In this document: piece after piece, positions 21,682-33,200 of the stretch
How positions within the stretch are numbered: position 1 is the stretch's first letter
How the letters are laid out: each line of letters begins with the position of its first letter
Origin: Cephalotus follicularis
Lineage: Eukaryota; Streptophyta; Magnoliopsida; Oxalidales; Cephalotaceae
Length of the DNA: 64,000 nucleotides
Direction: 5' to 3'
Assembly: GCA_001972305.1 (NCBI GenBank)
Contig: BDDD01001763.1
Span: 42,985 to 106,984, forward strand
Translations under genes and position numbers: made by a program
The notes under the pieces: model-generated
What the model was told of the DNA's origin: nothing
Database searches by the model: none
The model's input: the letters and a program-made list of their open reading frames with translations, nothing else

Positions 21682-22726
21682 TGTTGACATTTATGTCTCA
21701 ATCCTAGTTTTGATGATAACATATTTGTGCTTAACCAAGTTTCTTTATGTGCAAGAAAAACATGGAATGCGCGAAACAGCAAGAAAAACTGCAGAAACAG
21801 GATAAAGCGTCGACGCTCAGAAATAAAGCGTCAGCGCTTTGTGCAACAGTCGAGACAATGAACAAAGCGTCTACCGTTGAAGTGTTTTGAGGAGAGGAAC
21901 AAATGTTCAAATCGTCGATGCCTACATTTAAGCGCATGCACTTTAAGTCAAAGCGTCTGCGCTTTGACACACAGAGTCTGCTGATTAAACCAGTGACTTA
22001 AGATAGAATTCAATTTGACAAAAGCGGCGACGCTTTGATCTAACCGTCAGCGCTATGAGGAAACAGTCGACTCCAACATACAGAACGTCTGCGCTTTGAC
22101 TTGAAAAATTCAAATTAAAATACCTAACGGTCATATAAGCGTCGACGCTTTGAGGGAGACAGTCGACGCTTTGCACGGCTAAAAAGAATTCTGACAGTGT
22201 TTTAATGCGCCGTTTTTTATGCACCAAGTTTCAAGACTTACCCAACGAATCTCTGAGGCAAGAAACATATATATACAAAGGTTTTTTGAAGAGAAATGAG
22301 GAGAAGAAAACAAGTGAAATCAAATACAAAAGATCATTCAAGAAAACATACAACAAGCATTCAAAATCAAGAAGTTCTATCAAAAAGCCCTCATTTTAGT
22401 ATCCTATCAAATATTTGTTCCCAATTAGATTGAGCAATTTCATCTTGTAAAATCTAACCTTTTGGGAGGTTTAGAACAAAACTTTACTCTATCTAGTTTG
22501 ATTGTAATAGGGGAGTGAACCCAAAGAGAGTTATAAGTGATTGAGGTCAATCACAAAGGTATACCGAATAGCACCCGGAATTTTATTCGGAGAATAGTGG
22601 AAACTCAAGGAGATCATTGGGAAAAGTGGGCGTAGGCAAGAGTTACGCCGAACCACTCTAAAATCGTGTTTGCACTCTCTCTAACTCTCTCTCTTTAAAT
22701 TGTTTATTTACTTGCTATTGTTTGCA
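21682..22726 (+). repeat. 3' LTR of the Sirevirus derivative
   Basis: At 1,045 bp this is the fuller LTR copy. It starts TGTTGACATT and ends ATTGTTTGCA, after which Tekay-type LTR sequence resumes (AGAAGGGCTACGC). The palindrome cluster spans 21805-22180. Confidence 0.85.
21805..22180. repeat. AAAGCGTCGACGCTTT palindrome cluster (Sirevirus 3' LTR)
   Basis: About a dozen motifs occur, including AAAGCGTCAGCGCTTTG, AAAGCGTCTGCGCTTTG, AAAGCGGCGACGCTTTG, CCGTCAGCGCTATG and AAGCGTCGACGCTTTG. Several keep the flanking AAAG/CTTT arms while the centre varies. Roughly 175 bp of this cluster has no counterpart in the 5' LTR. Confidence 0.85.
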
Positions 22727-23856
22727 AGAAGGGCTACGCAAGCACTCCTCCCCCGGCAATCATACGTTAGCGCACCTCACTCCATGAACCTCGATCGAGG
22801 GGCTATGCAAGCCCACCCCCGTCGACAATCACGAGGTCAGTACTACACTAGGTGAACCTCGTTCGAGAAGCTACCTCGTCGGCAATCACATAGCGTTAGT
22901 ATCGTCCAAGGGGCCGGGGAATCACCGCTCAGCTCCACCCTTGATGAGATAACAGAGGAGAACATCGGCTCAGAGGTAAGTGTATCACCACTTAGACCAT
23001 CTTGTGTCGGCCATCTCACACATAACCAAGTAACCAGCACCCAGTAACCAGTACCCGAGAACAAAAACACATGATATCAAATAAAGCATGAATACTTAAG
23101 CAGAAAGGGGAAACAACAAGTTCAACCCAGGCAAGGCAGTATTCACATGCAATATCAACAAGATGACAGAAGAAGAAATCCTAGTCAAGGTAAATTCATG
23201 GAAGGGCATATAAACAATAAACTCTCAGTAATCAATTGATAGAAAGAAGAACATCCCACTCACTAGTATCAGCAGCTTCCTCAGCTAGCTTCCTTGTTGT
23301 GCGGACACCATGCCTAGATCTTCCTCTGCAAGACCAACACACAACAACGCTTAGCTACCAGGAACAACATCTCTGAAGCTATGCGTGAACCACATACATC
23401 CATGAAAACCAAGGCGAAGCTCCTTCTCTGCCACAATATCGTGCCTGTACCAACCAAGCAACACACCAAAATGTACTGAGGAGAACACTAACCTGCTAGA
23501 CGCGTAGACGGGTGGAAGAAAGTCCCAACCTCAAACAGCGATCAAAGCTTCAGAAGAAAAACGAAGAAGACAGAAGAAGATAAAAGCTCACTCTCCCAAA
23601 AACTTCTTCAGGCGTGATAAGATGGATATGATATGTGCCGAAGTCAACTATTAAGCTTCCTAAGCAAGCTTTGCACATATCCCAACACCATCTAACAACT
23701 CTTATCTCTTAACCATACAACATTGGGCCTCCACGAAGCCCAAGCCAAACAAAACTTATCCAAGAAGAGCCCAAGACAACCACAACCAAGGAGAAAAAAA
23801 AATTTCCCCCCAAGCCCAAACATAAATTTACCCAAAATTAAATTCGGGCTGTTACA

Positions 23857-23873
23857 TCCTCTCCCCCTTAAAG
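23857..23873 (-). other. Polypurine tract of the Tekay-type element
   Basis: On the minus strand CTTTAAGGGGGAGAGGA directly precedes the 3' LTR start TGTAACAGCCCG at 23856. Confidence 0.85.
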
Positions 23874-23949
23874 AATTTTGTCCTCAAAATTCCAGCTCTG
23901 GTCCAGGGAACAAGTCGGGGTAACGTTCCCTCATCTGGTTCTCACGTTC

Positions 23950-25176
23950 TCAGGTAGCTTCTTCTGCTACATGGTTTCTCCACAAGATCTTCACCAAGAG
24001 AATAGTCTTATTCCTCAACACATGTTCTCGGCGGTCTAAGATCTGCTCTGGGGCTTCCTCATAAGCCAACACTGGTAAATCCTCCCCGGCCAACACCACT
24101 GGCTCGGTCAACACATGGGAAGGATCAGCAACGTATTTCCTCAGCACAGATACATGGAACACGTCGTGCACCCTGGCCATCCCCTCAGGTAACGCCAGAT
24201 GATAAGCCACTAGTCCAATCCTTTGCAAAACCTCAAAGGGACCTATGTACCTTGGGCTAAGCTTCCCACGCTTGAAAAAATGGACTATCTTCGTGTAAGG
24301 TGATACCCTAAGGAAACCCTTTTCACCCATAGAGAACTCCAAGACCTTACGATGCTTGTCTGCGTAGCTCTTCTGCCTACTCTGGGCTGCACGCAAATGA
24401 TCTTGGATCACCTTCACCTTCTCTGTTGCGTCCCTGACCAACTTTGGTCCTAACAACTGGTGTTCTCCCACCTCATTCCAACACAAAGGAGTTCGACAAT
24501 GTCTACCATACAAAGCCTCATAAGGAGCCATACCAATGCTCACCTGATAGCTGTTGTTGTAGGCGAACTCGATCAAAGTCAAATTGTCATCGCAGCTCCC
24601 CCAGAAATCCATGACACAGGCTCTCAACATGTCCTCAAGAATCTAAATAGCACGTTCAGACTGCCCATCGGTCTGAGGATGGTACGCCGTATTGAGTCAC
24701 AACTCCGTACCCAACGTCCTCTACAAGCTCTGCCAGAATCTTGATGTGAACCTCGGGTCTCTATCCAAAACTATGCTGCTGGGGATCCCATGTAACCTGA
24801 TCACCCCGTCCACATATAACCTAGATAACTTGTCAAAACTAAAGTCCTTCCTTATAGGTATGAAGTGAGCAGACTTAGTCAAACGATCCACTATCACCCA
24901 GATAGCATCATGCTTACTCCTCGTCTAAGGAAAACCAGTGATAAAGTCCATAGATATGTTGTCCCATTTCCATACTAGAATAGGAAGCGGTTGAAGAAGA
25001 CCTGAAGGCTTCTGTCGCTCAGCCTTCACCTGCTGGCATGTCAAGCACCTTGCCACAAACCTGGCAATCTCACGCTTCATACCCCGCCACCAAAAACACT
25101 GCCTTAGGTCACAATACATCTTGGTACTCACAGGATGCATTGACCAAGGAGAACGATGAGCTTCTTCCAGGATCTC
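23950..25176 (-). pseudogene. Tekay-type integrase with C-terminal chromodomain
   Basis: The N-terminal zinc-binding part shows [17 protein letters not shown] and [14 protein letters not shown], followed by [13 protein letters not shown] at the start of the catalytic core. The later part has the C-terminal core (GMAPYEALYGRHCRTPLCW), the GPFEVLQRIG stretch and HDVFHVSVLRKYV. It ends with a chromodomain-like segment, YEEAPEQILDRREHVLRNK then VKILWRNHVAEEATW. In living relatives integrase joins the DNA copy to the host chromosome, and the chromodomain steers it to heterochromatin. That chromodomain identifies the Tekay/Del branch. Several breaks are present, so the copy is not functional. Confidence 0.85.
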
Positions 25177-26643
25177 CTACTTGATCGTCTCAACATGTGG
25201 CACACACATCCTCTCTCCAAACATCAGAGCACTGTCACCCCTGATGTGGAAGTCAATCCGAGAACCCTCTCTGACTTGTTTCAACAACTTGGCCAACCTC
25301 CAGTCCTTCTCTTGCAGTCCCCGAATCTGCTCTTCCCAGATAGACCCCACTTGCAGAGAAGCCAACACTGCTCCACTGCCCTCGGCAAATATCTCTGCCC
25401 TCAAAGACCTTAACTGTTCCAACATTGGCAAGTAAACCAACCGTACATGAGCCGAGGAAGCGGAAGACTTCCTGCTCAACGCATCAGCAACCATGTTGGC
25501 CTTACCAGGATGATACTCGATGGTACAATCATAATCCTTGATGAGCTCGATCCATCTCCTCTGCCTCATGTTCAAATGTGGTTGAGAAGACACATACTTC
25601 AAACTCTGATGGTCAGTAAAGATATGGCATACCTCACCATACAGATAGTGATGCCATATCTTCAAAGCAACCACCACCGCAGCCAACTCCAAGTCATGCG
25701 TAGGGTAACTGAGCTCATGAACCTTCAACTGTCGAGAATCATAGGCAATAACCTTGCCTTCTTGCATTAACACACAACCAAGGCCGTGCAAAGAAGCATC
25801 ACTGTAAACCATAAAACCAACCCCTAGAGAAGGAAGAGTCAACACCGGAGCTGACATCAACTTATCCTTCAGCCCCTGGAAGCTCTTTTCACAGTCCTCT
25901 GACCAAACAAACTTCACATCCTTCCTTGTCAACTTTGACAGAGGAGCTGCTATTGCCGAGAATCCCTCCACGAATCTCTGATAATAGCCAGCAAGTCCAA
26001 GGAAACTACGCACTTCACGTACGTTCTTGGGTCTTTCCCAGGTCAACACAGCTTCAACCTTCCTCGGGTTCACTTCAACACCTTGGCCGGAGATCACATG
26101 GCCCAAAAACATAACCATGTCCAACCAAAACTCACACTTACTGAGCTTAGCATACAACCCATGGTTTCTCAAGGTCTGTAAACCAATCCTCAGGTGTTCC
26201 TCGTGCTCAGCCATACTCCACGAGTATACCATCACGTCGTCTATGAACACCACCACGAAGGTATCCAAGAAAGGCTGGAACACACGATTCATCAAATCCA
26301 TGAAAGCGGCCGGTGCATTGGTTAAACCAAAAGGCATAACTGAGAACTCATAGAGACCATAACGAGATCTGAAGGCTGTCTTCGGAACATCCTCTTCCTT
26401 CACCTTCAACTGGTGATATCCAGACCGAAGATCTATCTTAGAGAACACACAGGCGTCTCGCAACTGATCAAACAAGTCATCTATCCTTGGCAACGGGTAC
26501 TTGTTATGCACAGTAACCTTGTTGAGTTGCCCATAGTCGATACACAAGTGCATAGCTCCATCCTTCTTCTTCACAAACAAGACCGGAGCACCCCATGGAG
26601 AACTACTGGGTCGAATAAATCCTTTATCCAACAAGTTCTCCAA
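25177..26643 (-). pseudogene. Tekay-type reverse transcriptase and RNase H
   Basis: A 488-codon frame starts in the fingers region ([22 protein letters not shown]), followed by [35 protein letters not shown] and the catalytic FIDDVMVYS. Then come the connection part ([16 protein letters not shown]), the RNase H part ([32 protein letters not shown]) and the start of integrase. YxDD is represented by FIDD, as is common in Ty3 elements. The stretch is the best preserved part of this fossil, although the element as a whole is broken. Confidence 0.9.
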
Positions 26644-27357
26644 CTATACCTTTATCTCTTTCAACTTTACAGGTGCCATGTGGTAAGGAGCAAGGGATAT
26701 AGGAGTCGCACCAGGGATCAACTCGATCTCAAACTCTATTTCCCTGTCCGGTGGAGGACCTGGTAACTCATCAGGGAAATCATCGGGAATCTCACAAACC
26801 ACGGGTATGTCCCTTTCCTCTGGTTTAGTCATCCGAGTATCCACCACATGAGCTAAGAATCCTTGCGCACCTTTATCCAAAGCCTTACGTGCAACCATAG
26901 CCGAGATCAACTTCAGAGGTGCTGAGCGCTGCTCACAAACTAACTCCATGCCTGACTCATTAGGCAAGCAAAAGGAAACAACTTTACGTGAACAATCGAC
27001 CACTGCTCGGTGCCTTACCGGCCAATCCATGCCCAGGATGGCATCAAAGTCCTCAATCTTGAAAGGAATAAGGTCAGCTACAAACCTCCATTCCTTGATC
27101 ACAACATCACAACCTCTGTAGACTCGTTCTACACGATAACTCTGGCCCGTAGGAACAGATACAGCGATCTCTTCGTCCAAGGAACTTAACACTCCACATG
27201 CATGTGTGCAAAACGCATGGGCAACAAAAGATAAAGAGGCTCCTGTGTCACACAAAACCGTGGCATCTCTGCCAAAAATAAGAACCTTACCTATTGCCAC
27301 GTCCATGGATCCAAGAGCATCTTCTCTATTAAGGGCATAGACTCTAGATGTTGCCAC
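26644..27357 (-). pseudogene. Tekay-type aspartic protease
   Basis: The active-site motif LCDTGASLSFV is followed by the flap-like and ILGMDWPVRHRAVVDC segments, standard for Ty3 proteases, and then by a linker to reverse transcriptase (EIELIPGATPISLAPYHMAP). In living relatives the enzyme cuts the gag-pol polyprotein inside virus-like particles. The order gag, protease, reverse transcriptase, RNase H, integrase is the Ty3/gypsy order. Confidence 0.85.
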
Positions 27358-27488
27358 TGGTCTACCTTACTAATGACTTTCACCACCCTTCGATGATCCC
27401 ACTTGCGAAGCCGTTGATCCACCTCTGGCTCCCACAGGTTGTCTATTAGAAGCAGCTGATTCAGGTGTCGTAGAGGTCTGCTGAGCTT

Positions 27489-28671
27489 GTGGACAATTCC
27501 TCTTGAAGTGCCCAACCTGGCCACACTAGAAACATTCATGGGTATCTGTCTTGCTGTTGCCAAAGTGAAAGCGACCACACTTCTGGCACTTAGGAGGTTG
27601 TTGAGAAGCTGATGAACTCGGGTGCCTGCTCTGCTACGCACCACTGGCTGCAGGAGGACTCATCTGCTACGGAGAAAACGTCCCCTGGCCATCAGACCTG
27701 GCCTGTCCCCGGTTTCCACCGTCAACTTGCTTGTTGGTACCGTTTCCTTCGCTTCCCTTGTCCTCGGAAGGAACCCTCTCCTTGAACAGCCTGATGTCCA
27801 TCTCTCTTCTGTCCCCTCTCCTGGCGATTCCTCTGTTCCATAATACTCTGCTCAACTCTCTTGGAAGATTCCAGCAAATCTCCAAAGACAGTCAAGTTGG
27901 TGCTGCCACAGTATGTCTCACCTTGGGATTCAACCCATCCAAGAATTTCTCACACCTGTCCTCTTGGTCTGCCACCAAAGCCGGAGCAAAATGAGACAAC
28001 TCCATAAAGCGGTATTCATACTGGTTCACGGTCATACTCCATTGACGCAAATGCAGAAACTCTCTCCTCTTCCCCTTCACGAAGGTAGCCGGAAAGAAGT
28101 ACTGACGAAACTCTCACTTGAAAACATCCCAAGGGATCATCGTAACATCAGTATGCCTAGCTTGGAGAGCTTCCCACCATCGAAGAGCATTCTTCCTTAC
28201 CAAGAAGACAGCAAGTCCAACTCGTGAGTCGTCGAAAACTCCCATCTGTACAAAGAGCATCTCAAGATTATTCAACCATGCCTCTGCATCCGCTGGATCA
28301 TCCGTTCCCTCAAAAGTTGCAGCACCCAAACATTTAAAACGTTCAACTGGTATAGCTTGAGGTTGAGAACTACTCAAAGCTTGTGCTATCATCGTAGCAA
28401 ACTGCATCCACTCTGCTTGATTACCAGTACCAATCGGAGGAGGTACCTACGCTGCTGACTGCGCTGCCAGGACCTCAGCTGCCACAGCTGGTCCGGTCTC
28501 TTGTTCAGGCACTCCAAGGTTAACCTACACACTAGGTCTAATAGGAGGCAGTTCTTGATCCACATGTGGTGGGGAGGTCTCTCTTCCTCTACCCTGACCA
28601 CGTTCTCTGGCTGGGGAGACCCCTTGACCCCTACCCAAGCCACTTCCTCGAGTCTGACGCGGAGGCACCAT
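27489..28671 (-). pseudogene. Tekay-type gag (capsid and nucleocapsid)
   Basis: On the minus strand a start at 28671 gives MVPPRQTRGSG, a common opening for gag of this branch. The capsid part includes FEGTDDPADAEAWLNNLEMLF and ALRWWEALQARH (retrotransposon gag domain), then QWSMTVNQYEYRFMELSHFAP and FLDGLNPKVR. Near 27490-27530 a zinc knuckle remnant reads CGQVGHFKRNC. The gene encoded the structural shell of the virus-like particle. It is broken in several places, more than the reverse transcriptase. Confidence 0.8.
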
Positions 28672-28783
28672 CTACCTTCACATGAAAGGTTAGGGCATTA
28701 CTAACATGTATAAACCCTATATGAAATGCAATGCATGCATACCCCCCAAAAGTCTCCAAAGAAAACACAAGGAAACTAAACCG

Positions 28784-28800
28784 GTCTCTCTGATACAAAA
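28784..28800 (-). other. Primer-binding site of the Tekay-type element
   Basis: On the minus strand the bases after the 5' LTR read TTTTTTGTATCAGAGAG, close to TGGTATCAGAGC, the site complementary to initiator tRNA-Met used by most plant Ty3 chromoviruses. Confidence 0.6.
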
Positions 28801-29025
28801 AAGCTGAGATGCCCCGTTCCTGAGCACCCCCGCCCGAGGTCGACCGTGCCAGGTGGAAGCATTCCTCACCTGGATTGTAATAACTGCAATTTCAATTAAT
28901 GTATATTGTAACCAATGATGAATAAAATATGCATTTTTGAGCTTTTATGAAGGGTTATCTTTTGAATAGAATGAAATTTGGGAATAAATCCTTAGATGAA
29001 AGTAAAGAAATAAAATTCTTGTGCT

Positions 29026-29155
29026 AAACCGTCGACGCCTAACGTCGTACCATCGACGCTTTGAGCCCAAACACGTGTACAAAACGTGCAGTCGAGAGTT
29101 GGGTTATGACGCACAAACCGTCGACTCCTGAGATAAAACCGTCGACGCTTTGAAC
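29026..29155. repeat. CGTCGACGCTTT palindrome cluster 1 in solo LTR B
   Basis: CCGTCGACGCC, CCATCGACGCTTTG, CCGTCGACTCC and CCGTCGACGCTTTG occur at positions equivalent to 9880-10012. Motif positions are kept between the two solo LTRs although individual bases differ. Confidence 0.8.
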
Positions 29156-30064
29156 GGTGTCAGAACTGTGATACACGCCTGTTAGAACAGGACAGTGGTG
29201 CCAAATGGTTTCCATGCGAGCTAAGTGTCCAGCGACGTGTCAACCATGCAAGGAGACATTACCAGCTGTTGACAATGCCAGACTGAGGAGTCTTGCATGT
29301 TCTCTATCCCTCTTGCAACCTGCAAGCAGAGATTGGAAGGAGAGAAAGTGAATGGAATAAGGCATGTGAGAGAGAGAAAAGAGATGGCTGAGTTAATGTA
29401 ATCTGACGAGTTCTAAGGCTCCTAAGCCTCTATATCATCCATTAGAATAGAATGTGAGTGTTAGAAAACACTGAGGATAGAGGGGAGCTTGCTGGAGAAT
29501 TGTGGGAGCTTGCATGTTAAGGATTAGAGTGTTCAAAGAGACTTGGAAGCATGAATCTTCCTGGTAAGTCACTAATATGAATTCCTTAATGTTGTTATAG
29601 TTAATAGTTATGAAAACAAACTAAGATTAGGTATACATATCCATTGTTAACAAACAATTATGGAGTAAACCTGGAATTAGAGATTGGATTGGTATAATTG
29701 TAAAAGAGGATTTTGAAGGTTAGAAGCTAATGATAAGCTATGGTTCAAGTTATAAGTTGTTACCATGATTAGATAACAAAATAAACTTGCTGGTATTAAT
29801 GTATAAACCTGTAACATGCAATTGTTTAGGTTAATTTCTGCAAATTGGAAGATTGAGTTGGTGTGAAGAACATTGGACATAAAGAGAGAAATCAATTCAA
29901 TTTGATTTTGGGATAGAGATTGAGGTAGGGTTTTTGACATGTTTTTGACGATATAACATGTATAATGTGTAATGATGGTTGAGATTTGATTGCATGTTGA
30001 TTTGGACTGAGATTGCAATAAATTTTATGCATGCTCTGTTGGTTGTTGCTCCTGGAAATTCGCC

Positions 30065-30232
30065 AAAACGCTAGAAGAGCCGACGCTTAGGTTCAGGCAG
30101 TCGATGCTTTGGTGTGTAAACATCACACCTTAAGGCTTAGAATGTCGACGCTTTACACTTGATAGTGTGTCAAGTGTCAACACTTAATCTCAAACCGTCG
30201 ACGCTTAAATAGTAACTGTCGACGCTTTAGAA
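30065..30232. repeat. CGTCGACGCTTT palindrome cluster 2 in solo LTR B
   Basis: GCCGACGCTTAG, CAGTCGATGCTTTG, TGTCGACGCTTTA, CCGTCGACGCTTAA and TGTCGACGCTTTAG recur, equivalent to 10928-11093 in solo LTR A. Confidence 0.8.
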
Positions 30233-33200
30233 CAGAAATTGTGGAAGTGCTTAATTGATTGATTGAATTAGTTGTGGTTGTGAATATCCTTGAACTAATA
30301 ATGTTAAGCAATCTATGTATTGCTGCCATTACTGTTGATTAAAGTAGTTACTACTGTGTTATATAAATTTCAAGGATTATACCAACTTAATTCTTAAACA
30401 CTGAGAATGTTTTCAACAAACGGATTTCAGACAGAAAATCTTATTGTTATACAAATTGTTATTTTCCTCTCATAAAAGGCATTGTTATCATTTAGTTATC
30501 CAAGAAAACCACGTAATGAATTGTTATGTTTTCTAAAAATGAAAACTACCGCAATATTGCATATTATAGATATATGTAATATTGTCATTGAATTGATTGT
30601 CTATGTTATTGCCGTTAGTCAAGTGCTAGGAGACATCACTGGCTACGAGGTGGTCCTAGGTGCCAGGAGTTGGCTAGAGCTTCCACCACACTTATCTGCA
30701 ATACAGATCCTGACTGTTACCTGCCTGCTAATTGCAAGCAGAATTGACCTGATTATCATCTTCGGAGTGTAGGGTGATAGTTAGGCGGTGCACATTTGGT
30801 ACTAGGAGTTAGCGACATGTGACACCCAAACCACTGTATTGATTGATTGTACCCTTGTGCGGTATTCTTGAATTGTATTGTCTATGGCCACTTGGCATGA
30901 TTGCGTATATATATTGAAATACTTATATATATGTTTTAATTAAAAATAACTGTCATGCATGTTTACAAATATATATTCAATTATCATGCATTATTTTCCT
31001 ACTTAGCCGAGTGAGAACAAAGGCTAACCCCCTGCAATTTCATATTAAGTGAAGACGTTCGAGAAGTGCTGCTGAAGCTTTCGGAGAGCTTCTATTTTGT
31101 TAAGGTTGTTAATTTATGTTGTATTGTAACGAAAGTTCACACTTCGTTGTTGTTATGCTTTACGTTTCCTTATGTAAAAGGATAATTGTTGGTACTGTAT
31201 AAGCACGTAGTATGGGTTGCGTGTGGATGATTTTATAATACGACAATTGGAATGCTTCCGCTTATGTTAATGAATTTGTTTAAATGTTAAATCTGGATAA
31301 TTATTTATTTCTGATATCACCACATATGCTTGTCTCTAATGGATTGGAAATCGGGGTGTGAAATGGATCCCTAACCAAACCCAACAAACTCAAAGGCTAA
31401 CACTAAGGTCAGGGCAGGCGTTAAAAACAAACTGCCGAAGAGAACCGCGCTCCCCAAGCCAAACGCACTCAGGGCATAAAAACAAGAAATGCCCGAGAAG
31501 GAAGGAGGAATTTCGCATCTCCTCCAAGCCAAAAACGCTATGCGTGCCAGAAGAAACACGCGACAGCAAAGGAAAAAAAGAAGGAAGGGCCAAACACTAA
31601 ATAAACTTTACTTAAAAACCATTCCCAAAGCTCACCGTTTAACTAAAGGGACGCACTACCCAAACGCATCGTTCCATTAAAGGAAAACACTCAACAACCA
31701 CTGCCCAAACGCACCTTTCCATTAAAGGAACATGCCAGGGAAGGGAGCCAAGGCAAAGAACGCAACACTACGCCTTGTCTGGGGTCCCGGGCATCGAAAG
31801 TCAACACCACCCATTACACAAAAATGTAACACAAGCCAGGCCTGTGCCCCATCCTAAGACATGCCTTCCCCGGACAAGCCATCCTTGGGCATGTCCTCAT
31901 TGGATGACTTAGGACACGACCTCCTTGGGCATGACCCACACAAACAAGAATATGCCAAGGCACAAGAAAACGACAACACTTAACATAAGGCTAAGCCTGG
32001 GATCAATACAACGGCCCAGGGACAAACGCCAAGCATTGGGACCACTAACCGGGGTCCCCCAAATGATCAACTTACACTAAGGAGATAGAATCTCACCCTG
32101 GTCAGGTACCTAGGAGATCCACCAGGGCTTACCCACCAAAACATCTCCAGGGACCGAGCTGGTCCGAGGTCGAGAGGACGGGCAAAACTAAAGAAAACTG
32201 TCTACTCCCTCAAAACGCATACGGCATGCCCGAGTTCAACACCTAGGGTTGCCACCAGACTCTACCTTAGGGTCAACCAACCCGCGCTGCGAAGTCAACC
32301 TGAGGTTTGACCAACCTAACATAGCCACCCCTCCCCCGGCATCTCAGTAGAGGTGCCATGCACGAAAGGCCCGGGGAGAAACACTGAAGTTTCACTAAGG
32401 CCAGGGCTGGGGAGACCTGTTCCGCTACCCAGGGTCAAACAACCCCCGAAATCATACGTCGTCCCTACACACCCAAACACAAAGCATAAACAATGCCAGG
32501 GCTGGAAAAACAGCTCAAACAACAAGTATATAAAACAAGCGAATTATATACACGGTCCCGGGCAAAATGCCGTGGACCCACTACATCCAAGAACAACGTA
32601 TACATGTTTACAGCAAAAGGTTTTACAAGGTATAGACATTAACAAAATATATACAAAACCCCATGAATGTCCCCAATGCATGAAGGTGCCCGTGGCCCAG
32701 GAGCCATCCTAAGGTGCTGCGCCAGCGTCTACCTCTTTCAACAAGCTATGCTTAATGGATCTCAAGAACACTGCTGCCCCGCTATCCATACACACAAAAC
32801 TAAGAGGGGATTAGTCCAACTGACTAGTGAGTAAGATCAAGGAATATCCTAGGCAAACCTACTTCCACCGGGGTGCCAAGAGCCAAGGAAAACGTGCCGT
32901 GCCCCAACTGGGCCAAAGGACAACCCATACCCCCTGCTCAACAAAACAAGGCAGAGGTGAAAATATACAAGGATATCGATAACAAAGAAAAAGCCCAAGG
33001 AGACGTCAGAGCTACCAACTTAATGACAGGCCTCAAAGGAAATAAGATAAACAACAAGTTATATGCTAGAACATGCCAAGGATCTAAGGATCAACAAAAT
33101 ATCAACTCTAAGGATCAACAATTATCAAAGGGACTACTGGTACTGTATCAATCACAAGCACATTCCACACACGCACATGCACACATCAAACTCACACACT

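Larger units (their letters stand above)
19259..22726 (+). mobile_element. Sirevirus derivative lacking gag and pol, envelope-like gene kept
   Basis: Two LTRs (19259 to about 20128, and 21682-22726) start TGTTGACATTTATGTC and enclose only an envelope-like frame and a polypurine tract. No primer-binding site, gag or pol is present: the 5' LTR joins almost directly to the envelope-like gene. By eye the first 215 bp of the LTRs differ at about seven sites, near 3%, which suggests an age of the order of one to two million years. It is inserted in the 3' LTR of the Tekay-type element. No target duplication remains because flanking host DNA is missing on one side. Confidence 0.85.
17447..23856 (-). 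repeat. 3' LTR of the Tekay-type element (holds a Sirevirus insertion)
   Basis: It matches 28805-34460 from TGACACGCCCC to GGGCTGTTACA except for the inserted Sirevirus derivative at 19259-22726. Without the insertion it is about 2.9 kb. Relative to the other LTR, about 220 bp around the insertion point (counterpart of about 33119-33340) is missing. The Cys/Gly-rich open frames within it have no recognisable domain and are not supported as genes. Confidence 0.85.
28876..31363 (+). mobile_element. Solo LTR B (2,488 bp) with target duplication TGGAT
   Basis: The unit starts TGTAATAACTGCAATTTCAA and ends ATCGGGGTGTGAAA. It is flanked by TGGAT at 28871-28875 and 31364-31368, and the Tekay-type LTR continues across it. 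It matches solo LTR A along its length, with the same two palindrome clusters and the same CTTCCGC-type 3' part. Length and orientation equal those of copy A, but the many differences show these are separate old insertions. There is no internal region. Confidence 0.9.
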
